Source of the DNA: Klebsiella sp. RIT-PI-d
Lineage (GTDB): Bacteria; Pseudomonadota; Gammaproteobacteria; Enterobacterales; Enterobacteriaceae
Direction: 5' to 3'
Length of the DNA stretch: 64,000 bases
Assembly (NCBI RefSeq): GCF_001187865.1
Contig: NZ_LGIT01000009.1
Span: 62,001-126,000, forward strand
In this document: in pieces, positions 56,028 through 64,000 of the stretch
How the letters are laid out: the number at the start of each line of letters is the position of its first letter
How positions within the stretch are numbered: the stretch's first letter is position 1
Notes under the pieces: generated by a model
What the model was told of the DNA's origin: nothing
Databases searched by the model: none
The model's input: only the letters and a program-made list of their open reading frames with translations
Made by a program: the position numbers and the translations under genes

Positions 56028-56061
56028 ATTATGCTGACTCTAATTTTTGAATTAGCATAAT
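56028..56061 (+). promoter_or_regulatory. Nested inverted repeats in the brnQ leader
   Basis: ATTATGCT and AGCATAAT form outer 8-bp arms. Inside, CTAATT and AATTAG form a 6-bp stem with a TTTG loop that uses part of the right outer arm, so the two stems exclude each other. It could be an operator or a small RNA switch; which one is not decided. Confidence 0.35.
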
Positions 56062-56287
56062 CATCTGGTTTTACGATCCCACCTTGCTTTAAAACGTTAT
56101 AAGCGTTTAAATTGCGCCCCAGAGGCTGTCATACTCACTGCCTTAGCGTGATAAATCGAAAAACTATACTTCGTCACGTCAGTCAGGGAGCATATCCCGC
56201 TGGAAATATCTGTAATTGCTGCGTTATCGTCCCGTATGGAAAGCAACAATTCATTTACAACACCACATCCACAGGCAGTAAATATTT

Positions 56288-57607
56288 ATGACCCATCAGT
56301 TAAAATCTCGCGACATCATGGCCCTGGGTTTTATGACCTTTGCGCTGTTTGTCGGCGCAGGCAATATCATTTTCCCGCCGATGGTTGGCGTACAGGCCGG
56401 TGAGCACGTCTGGACGGCAGCACTTGGCTTTCTGATTACCGCGGTTGGCCTGCCGGTCCTTACCGTGGTTGCCCTGGCGAAAGTGGGCGGCGGGATTGAC
56501 AGCCTTAGCACGCCGATTGGCAAAGTGGCGGGCGTTTTGCTGGCAACGATTTGTTATCTGGCTGTCGGGCCGCTGTTTGCGACGCCGCGTACTGCAACCG
56601 TCTCTTTTGAAGTCGGCATTGCACCGCTGGCAGGTGACGGCGCGATGCCGCTGTTCATCTACAGCATCGTGTATTTTGCCATCGTGATCGTCGTGTCTCT
56701 TTATCCGGGTAAGTTGCTTGATACGGTGGGCAATTTCCTGGCACCGATGAAAATTGTTGCGTTGACGGTGCTTTCCGTGGCGGCGCTGGTGTGGCCGGCC
56801 GGGCCAATCAGTCACGCGATTGACGCCTACCAAACTGCCCCGTTCTCTAATGGCTTCGTGAATGGCTATCTGACAATGGATACCCTGGGCGCCATGGTCT
56901 TTGGCATCGTCATCGTGAATGCTGCACGTTCACGCGGTGTCACCGAGGCGCGCCTGCTGACCCGCTATACCGTCTGGGCGGGTTTAATGGCCGGTATCGG
57001 CCTGACGCTGCTGTATCTCGCGCTGTTCCGTCTGGGTTCTGACAGCGCGACGCTGGTCGACCAGTCTGCAAACGGGGCGGCTATTCTGCACGCTTATGTA
57101 CAGCATACCTTTGGCGGTGCAGGCAGCTTGATGCTGGCGGCGCTGATTTTCCTCGCCTGTCTGGTGACGGCGGTAGGCCTGACCTGCGCGTGCGCCGAGT
57201 TCTTTGCCCAGTATCTGCCGCTCTCTTATCGTACGCTGGTCTTTATCCTCGGCGGATTCTCAATGGCGGTGTCGAATCTGGGGCTGAGCCACCTGATTCA
57301 AATCTCGGTTCCGGTGTTAACCGCTATCTATCCGCCGTGTATCGCACTCGTTGTGTTAAGCTTTACGCGCTCATGGTGGCATAATTCATCGCGCGTGATT
57401 GCGCCCGCCATGTTTATCAGCCTGATTTTTGGTATCCTTGACGGTATTAAAGCCTCGGCATTGAAGGATGTTCTGCCTGCGTGGACCGAGCGTTTACCGC
57501 TGTCTGAGCAGGGGCTGGCCTGGCTGATGCCAACGGTGGTAATGATTGTACTAGCCGTTATCTACGACCGTATTGCAGGACGTCAGGTAACGTCAAACGC
57601 ACATTAA
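56288..57607 (+). CDS. brnQ: Branched-chain amino-acid transporter BrnQ
   Basis: A 439-residue, 12-helix sodium-coupled transporter for leucine, valine and isoleucine (LIVCS family). The opening [38 protein letters not shown] and the late [18 protein letters not shown] are characteristic. It equals E. coli BrnQ in length. A strong terminator follows, then proY. Confidence 0.96.
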   Translation: MTHQLKSRDIMALGFMTFALFVGAGNIIFPPMVGVQAGEHVWTAALGFLITAVGLPVLTVVALAKVGGGIDSLSTPIGKVAGVLLATICYLAVGPLFATPRTATVSFEVGIAPLAGDGAMPLFIYSIVYFAIVIVVSLYPGKLLDTVGNFLAPMKIVALTVLSVAALVWPAGPISHAIDAYQTAPFSNGFVNGYLTMDTLGAMVFGIVIVNAARSRGVTEARLLTRYTVWAGLMAGIGLTLLYLALFRLGSDSATLVDQSANGAAILHAYVQHTFGGAGSLMLAALIFLACLVTAVGLTCACAEFFAQYLPLSYRTLVFILGGFSMAVSNLGLSHLIQISVPVLTAIYPPCIALVVLSFTRSWWHNSSRVIAPAMFISLIFGILDGIKASALKDVLPAWTERLPLSEQGLAWLMPTVVMIVLAVIYDRIAGRQVTSNAH

Positions 57608-57630
57608 TCATTGCACGGCGGTTCGTTTAA

Positions 57631-57668
57631 CCACGGAATTTAGCATTCCGTGGTTTTTTATTTTTTGT
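57631..57668 (+). terminator. Intrinsic terminator of brnQ
   Basis: A perfect 9-bp stem (CCACGGAAT with ATTCCGTGG, TTAGC loop) is followed by TTTTTTATTTTTT. It ends only a few bases before the proY start, so proY probably depends on read-through or a promoter inside this region. Confidence 0.9.
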
Positions 57669-57688
57669 GTTGAATGGCATTTGAAACG

Positions 57689-59044
57689 ATGGAAAGTACT
57701 AACAAGCTGAAGCGGGGACTGAGCACCCGTCACATCCGCTTTATGGCACTCGGGTCGGCAATTGGCACCGGCCTTTTTTATGGCTCCGCAGATGCTATAA
57801 AAATGGCAGGTCCCAGCGTCCTGCTGGCCTATATCATTGGCGGCGTCGCGGCGTATATTATCATGCGTGCATTAGGAGAGATGTCGGTTCATAATCCGTC
57901 CGCCAGCTCTTTTTCGCGTTATGCGCAGGATAATCTTGGCCCGCTTGCCGGCTATATTACCGGCTGGACGTACTGCTTCGAAATCCTGATCGTCGCGATT
58001 GCGGACGTCACGGCATTCGGCATCTATATGGGCGTCTGGTTCCCGCACGTTCCGCACTGGATCTGGGTGCTGAGCGTGGTGATGATCATCTGCGCGGTCA
58101 ACCTGATGAGCGTGAAGGTGTTCGGTGAACTGGAGTTCTGGTTCTCTTTCTTTAAAGTTGCCACCATTATCATCATGATCCTGGCGGGCGTTGGCATTAT
58201 TGTCTGGGGAATTGGCAACGGCGGACAGCCGACCGGGATCCACAATTTGTGGAGTAACGGTGGGTTCTTCAGTAATGGCTGGCTGGGCACGGTCATGTCG
58301 CTGCAGATGGTGATGTTTGCCTACGGCGGTATCGAAATTATCGGTATTACTGCCGGAGAAGCGAAAGATCCGCAGACCTCGATTCCGCGGGCCATCAACT
58401 CCGTGCCAATGCGTATTCTGGTGTTCTACGTCGGTACGCTGTTCGTTATTATGTCTATCTATCCGTGGAATCAGGTTGGCACCGACGGTAGTCCGTTTGT
58501 TCTCACTTTCCAGCATCTCGGCATTACGTTTGCGGCCAGCATCCTGAACTTTGTCGTGCTTACCGCCTCACTCTCCGCCATTAACAGCGATGTCTTCGGT
58601 GTGGGACGCATGCTTCACGGTATGGCAGAGCAGGGAAGCGCACCGAAATTTTTCGCCAAAACCACGCGTCGCGGTATTCCATGGGTGACGGTTATGGTGA
58701 TGACGGTGGCGCTGCTGCTGGCGGTTTATCTGAACTATATCATTCCGGAAAACGTCTTCCTGGTGATTGCCTCCCTGGCGACCTTTGCCACGGTATGGGT
58801 ATGGATTATGATCCTGCTGTCGCAAATCGCCTTCCGACGCCGTCTGTCACCGGAAGAGACGCGGGCGCTGAAGTTTAAAGTGCCCGGCGGCGTCACCACG
58901 ACTATCATCGGGCTGGTTTTTCTGGTCTTTATCATCGCGCTTATTGGCTATCATCCGGATACGCGTATTTCGCTATACGTTGGTTTCGGCTGGATTATTC
59001 TGCTGCTGATTGGCTGGATGTTTAAACGCCGCGCCAAAGCCTGA
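57689..59044 (+). CDS. proY: ProY, amino-acid permease of the APC family
   Basis: A 451-residue, 12-helix permease that aligns with E. coli ProY, a cryptic proline transporter. The opening [29 protein letters not shown] is the APC signature; [16 protein letters not shown] and [17 protein letters not shown] are also typical. I prefer the ATG at 57689 ([10 protein letters not shown], matching the E. coli start), but an in-frame ATG at 57674 is possible and neither has a good ribosome-binding site. It is known to work in histidine import in related bacteria as well. Confidence 0.93.
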   Translation: MESTNKLKRGLSTRHIRFMALGSAIGTGLFYGSADAIKMAGPSVLLAYIIGGVAAYIIMRALGEMSVHNPSASSFSRYAQDNLGPLAGYITGWTYCFEILIVAIADVTAFGIYMGVWFPHVPHWIWVLSVVMIICAVNLMSVKVFGELEFWFSFFKVATIIIMILAGVGIIVWGIGNGGQPTGIHNLWSNGGFFSNGWLGTVMSLQMVMFAYGGIEIIGITAGEAKDPQTSIPRAINSVPMRILVFYVGTLFVIMSIYPWNQVGTDGSPFVLTFQHLGITFAASILNFVVLTASLSAINSDVFGVGRMLHGMAEQGSAPKFFAKTTRRGIPWVTVMVMTVALLLAVYLNYIIPENVFLVIASLATFATVWVWIMILLSQIAFRRRLSPEETRALKFKVPGGVTTTIIGLVFLVFIIALIGYHPDTRISLYVGFGWIILLLIGWMFKRRAKA

Positions 59045-59051
59045 TAATACG

Positions 59052-59079
59052 AGGTAAAGCGCCGAACGGCGCTTTACCT
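59052..59079 (+). terminator. Hairpin after proY
   Basis: A 12-13-bp perfect stem (AGGTAAAGCGCCG with CGGCGCTTTACCT) begins 7 bases after the proY stop. No T-run follows, so it may protect the 3' end or terminate weakly. Confidence 0.6.
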
Positions 59080-59098
59080 GTCCGCTACTGCGTCGCCT

Positions 59099-59201
59099 CC
59101 TCATACCACCTTCGCCTTCTGCGCAGGCTAATTATCCCTCGCCTCTGTGCTTATATACCTCGTGATAGCGGGTGAAATTCTGCGCCCCTGTCGTCCTCCC
59201 C
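59099..59201. promoter_or_regulatory. MalT-like boxes upstream of malZ
   Basis: Read on the minus strand, 59192-59201 is GGGGAGGACG (9 of 10 to the MalT consensus GGGGA(T/G)GAGG) and 59099-59108 is TGGTATGAGG (8 of 10). E. coli malZ is MalT-dependent, which supports the call; boxes are short, so each alone is weak evidence. Confidence 0.45.
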
Positions 59202-59279
59202 CGAAAAAAAGAGAAAAGATGAGCAGGACCTTTGCCGCCTGTGTCATGGTGACGTGATGTATTGCGAAGAGGACTGATG

Positions 59280-61097
59280 ATGTTAACTGCCTGGCATCTT
59301 CCCGTTGCGCCCTTTATCGCGCGGCGACAAGAGCGACTTATCATTACGCTGTGGCTGCGCGGCGATGACTTACCGACCCGCGTAGTGCTGCGTTGCGAAC
59401 GGGATAACGAAGAAATTTCCCTGCCCATGCGCCGCTCAGGTCGCGCACCCCAGCCGGAGATAGTAGCGTGGCGAGTAGACATCAATTTGGGCGAAGGACA
59501 ACCTCGCCGCCGCTATAGCTTCAAATTACTGTGGGCGGATCGGCAGCTGTGGTTCACGCCGCAGGGCTTTAGCCGTTTTCCACCGGCCAAACTTGAGCGT
59601 TTCGCGCTGGATCTGCCGGACAATGGCCCCGACTGGGTTGCCGATCAGGTCTTTTACCAGATATTTCCCGACCGTTTTGCCCGCGGTAAACGTCAGCCTG
59701 TTCATCAGGACAATGTTTATTATCATCACGCGGCACAACAGGACATTATCCTGCGCGAATGGGACGAACCGGTCACCGCCGACGCGGGCGGCTCTACGTT
59801 CTACGGCGGCGATCTCGACGGTATCAGTGAAAAGCTGCCGTGGTTAAAAAAGCTGGGCGTAACGGCGCTCTATTTAAACCCGATTTTTTCAGCGCCCAGC
59901 GTGCATAAGTATGATACCGAAGATTATCGCCAGGTGGACCCGCAGTTCGGCGGTAACGTGGCGCTACTGCGTCTGCGGCAGAAGACGCTGGCGCTGGGAA
60001 TGCGGCTGATTCTTGATGGGGTGTTTAATCACAGTGGCGATTCACACGCCTGGTTTGATCGGCATAATCGCGGCACCGGCGGTGCCTGTCATAATCCCGA
60101 TTCTCCCTGGCGCGAATGGTACAGTTTTTCGCAGGAGGGGCGGGCGCTGGACTGGCTGGGGTATTCCAGCCTGCCGAAGCTCGATTTTCAGTCGCAAACG
60201 CTGGTCGATGAGATTTATCGTGGCGACGACAGCATTGTGCGTCACTGGCTGAAAGCGCCGTGGAATATGGACGGCTGGCGGCTTGATGTCGTGCATATGC
60301 TCGGTGAGAACGGCGGCGCGTACAATAATCTGCAACATGTCTCCGGCATCACGCGGGCGGCGAAAGAAACACGCCCGGACGCGTTTGTTTTTGGCGAGCA
60401 CTTTGCTGATGCCCGCCAGTGGCTGCAAATGGATGCCGAAGATGCGTCGATGAATTATATGGGCTTTACCAAACCGCTGTGGGCATTTCTGGCGAATACC
60501 GATCTCTCATACGATCCGCAGGATATTGATGCTCACACCTGCATGGCATGGATGGACAATTACCGCGCGTCGCTGTCCCATCAGCAGCAACTGCGTATGT
60601 TTAACCAGCTCGACAGCCATGATACCTCCCGTTTTAAAACGCTGCTGGGTAACGATGTTGCGCGTCTCCCGCTGGCGGTTGTCTGGTTATTTACCTGGCC
60701 CGGCGTGCCGTGTATTTACTATGGTGATGAGATTGGTCTTGACGGCGGCAACGATCCGTTTTGCCGTAAGCCTTTCCCGTGGGATAAACGTCAGCAGGAT
60801 GGTGAGTTACTGGCGCTTTATCAGCGGATGGCTGCCCTGCGTCACCGCAGTCAGGCGCTGCGCCGCGGTGGCTGTCAGGTGATTTATGCCGAAGGGAATG
60901 TGGTGGTGTTTGTTCGCGTGTTAAAGCAGCAGCGCGTGCTGGTAGCGATTAACCGTGGGACAGCCTGTGAGGTGTCGGTCGGCAATACACCGCTGCTTAA
61001 TGTTAAAACCTGGCATCTCAAAGAGGGCAAAGGCACGTTTGCCGATGAACGACTCACCTTACCTGCGATTTCGGCATCGGTGTGGGTGGGGAATTAG
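59280..61097 (+). CDS. malZ: Maltodextrin glucosidase
   Basis: A 605-residue GH13 cytosolic enzyme releasing glucose from the reducing end of maltodextrins. The N-terminal beta-sandwich domain is followed by the barrel from [14 protein letters not shown]. Catalytic residues lie in [11 protein letters not shown] (nucleophile Asp), [13 protein letters not shown] (acid Glu) and [11 protein letters not shown] (third Asp). ATG 59280 is chosen to match E. coli MalZ and has AGAGG at 7 bases; an ATG 3 bases earlier is possible. Confidence 0.96.
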   Translation: MLTAWHLPVAPFIARRQERLIITLWLRGDDLPTRVVLRCERDNEEISLPMRRSGRAPQPEIVAWRVDINLGEGQPRRRYSFKLLWADRQLWFTPQGFSRFPPAKLERFALDLPDNGPDWVADQVFYQIFPDRFARGKRQPVHQDNVYYHHAAQQDIILREWDEPVTADAGGSTFYGGDLDGISEKLPWLKKLGVTALYLNPIFSAPSVHKYDTEDYRQVDPQFGGNVALLRLRQKTLALGMRLILDGVFNHSGDSHAWFDRHNRGTGGACHNPDSPWREWYSFSQEGRALDWLGYSSLPKLDFQSQTLVDEIYRGDDSIVRHWLKAPWNMDGWRLDVVHMLGENGGAYNNLQHVSGITRAAKETRPDAFVFGEHFADARQWLQMDAEDASMNYMGFTKPLWAFLANTDLSYDPQDIDAHTCMAWMDNYRASLSHQQQLRMFNQLDSHDTSRFKTLLGNDVARLPLAVVWLFTWPGVPCIYYGDEIGLDGGNDPFCRKPFPWDKRQQDGELLALYQRMAALRHRSQALRRGGCQVIYAEGNVVVFVRVLKQQRVLVAINRGTACEVSVGNTPLLNVKTWHLKEGKGTFADERLTLPAISASVWVGN

Positions 61098-61155
61098 GCG
61101 GGTAGAACGCGCCGGCTAAGCAGGATCAGCCGGCTTCAGGCGGTGGGTGCGGCGT

Positions 61156-61737
61156 TTACAGCGCGCCCTGCTGTGCTTGTAACATCATGCGCGGATAAAA
61201 CTGCCAGAACAGTGCTTCAAACTGAGGATAACTGGCGTCGAGATCGTGCCAGGAGTCACGCAATGCATCAAGACGCGGGCGGCGACTTGCCATGCCGTTG
61301 AGGACATTCTGAATAAAGGCCATATCGCGATAACGTTCCAGCCAGCGTTCAGACCACAGGTATTGATTAAGATTAATAAAGCGTGGCGGCGAGTCGGGCA
61401 GGATCTCGCCGATTTGCATCTGGGCATAGTCGACAAATTCGCTCAACGGCAGGGTGGGCGACACTTTTTCCCAGTGTAATGAGAGAAAATGGTCCCACAT
61501 CACGTCAAGCGTAATCGGCGAGACGCGACGTGTTTGTGGTCGAAACCACTCCTTTGCCGTTTTAACCTCCGGCAAATTATCGGTCATAACATCAATGCGC
61601 CGATGCATAAAAATGCCCTCTACCACCGATTGTGGATAGAGGGATTGCGGATTACCCCGCACGAAATCTGCCAGTAAATTACCCGCAAGCGAACTGTCAG
61701 CAAGGTGGGCGAGGTGCAGATGAGCGAGAAAATTCAC
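61156..61737 (-). CDS. acpH: Acyl carrier protein phosphodiesterase
   Basis: A 193-residue HD-type hydrolase that removes the 4'-phosphopantetheine arm from acyl carrier protein. It matches E. coli AcpH in length and sequence: [58 protein letters not shown] and [20 protein letters not shown]. The conserved His and Asp residues of the metal site are in the first three segments. It diverges from queA. Confidence 0.95.
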   Translation of the reverse strand: MNFLAHLHLAHLADSSLAGNLLADFVRGNPQSLYPQSVVEGIFMHRRIDVMTDNLPEVKTAKEWFRPQTRRVSPITLDVMWDHFLSLHWEKVSPTLPLSEFVDYAQMQIGEILPDSPPRFINLNQYLWSERWLERYRDMAFIQNVLNGMASRRPRLDALRDSWHDLDASYPQFEALFWQFYPRMMLQAQQGAL

Positions 61738-61829
61738 AGTTTGTTAATCTCCATAAGAGGGTTACGGTTGCAGGGAAGACCTCCCGGCACTAGACTACCC
61801 GACTATTTACTACGTCCTGAGTCACTGTC

Positions 61830-64000
<2,171 letters not shown>

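Larger units (their letters stand above)
55878..56287. other. phoR-brnQ intergenic region
   Basis: About 410 bases hold the phoR terminator on the left (55953-55987), then an AT-rich leader with several nested inverted repeats (56004-56061), and a brnQ leader region on the right. No gene was recognised. Confidence 0.5.

Overview
The window is a stretch of chromosome from a member of the Enterobacteriaceae. From about 28.7 kb to the right end, gene content and order follow the Escherichia coli hemB-to-tgt segment: hemB, an autotransporter, iprA, ampH, sbmA, yaiW, yaiY, yaiZ, ddlA, phoA, psiF, proC, yaiI, aroL, yaiA, aroM, ppnP, rdgC, mak, sbcC, sbcD, phoB, phoR, brnQ, proY, malZ, acpH, queA, tgt. 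Three genes that E. coli K-12 carries in this stretch are not seen at their usual places: iraP (ddlA-phoA), dgcC/adrA (psiF-proC) and araJ (mak-sbcC). In the ddlA-phoA gap there is instead an extensin-like peptidase and an MdtG-like exporter. A complete zeaxanthin-glucoside carotenoid cluster points to a yellow-pigmented enterobacterium (Cronobacter, Franconibacter, Siccibacter, Atlantibacter or Pseudescherichia type); the species cannot be fixed from the sequence alone.

The left 28.6 kb is accessory relative to that backbone and reads as a chain of modules. (1) 0-2.3 kb: the end of a second type I methionine aminopeptidase, and a Lrp/AsnC regulator divergent from a YdhP/AraJ-type exporter. 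(2) 2.8-7.3 kb: a compact four-gene archaic (Csu-type) chaperone-usher pilus operon with one shaft pilin, chaperone, usher and a two-domain tip subunit. (3) 7.3-8.0 kb: an RluA-family pseudouridine synthase. (4) 8.3-15.6 kb: crtE-idi-crtX-crtY-crtI-crtB with a stop/start overlap at every junction, and crtZ facing crtB and overlapping it antisense by 98 nt. The set predicts IPP/DMAPP to GGPP, phytoene, lycopene, beta-carotene, zeaxanthin and zeaxanthin glucosides. (5) 15.7-21.3 kb: a sugar-acid operon made of an MHS-family transporter, an enolase-superfamily dehydratase, a DapA-like lyase, DgoK and DgoA, with an IclR regulator gene converging on its end and a perfect palindrome upstream of its first gene. 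(6) 21.5-22.5 kb: zinT with a Zur-like box, and a small CsbD/YqjD-like stress protein. (7) 22.6-28.6 kb: two divergent amino-acid ABC importers, a polar/acidic amino-acid type and a MetNIQ-type whose binding protein has no lipobox.

Regulatory sites can be read for several backbone genes: Pho boxes before phoA and phoB, TyrR and TrpR operators before aroL, MalT-like boxes before malZ, and a sigmaE-like promoter before sbmA. Intrinsic terminators follow the metQ-like gene, the autotransporter, phoR, brnQ and the csbD-like gene.

The best candidate for something undescribed is the sugar-acid operon at 15.7-21.3 kb. It couples the kinase and aldolase of the De Ley-Doudoroff galactonate route to a different dehydratase, transporter and regulator, plus an extra DapA-family lyase that carries Gln where the family normally has its catalytic Tyr. 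The substrate is open. Next in interest are the extensin-like peptidase divergent from ddlA, the antisense crtB/crtZ coding overlap, the paired inverted repeats in the brnQ leader, and the Asp/Asn-rich autotransporter at the hemB locus. No tRNA, rRNA, CRISPR array, insertion sequence, integrase or attachment site was recognised.
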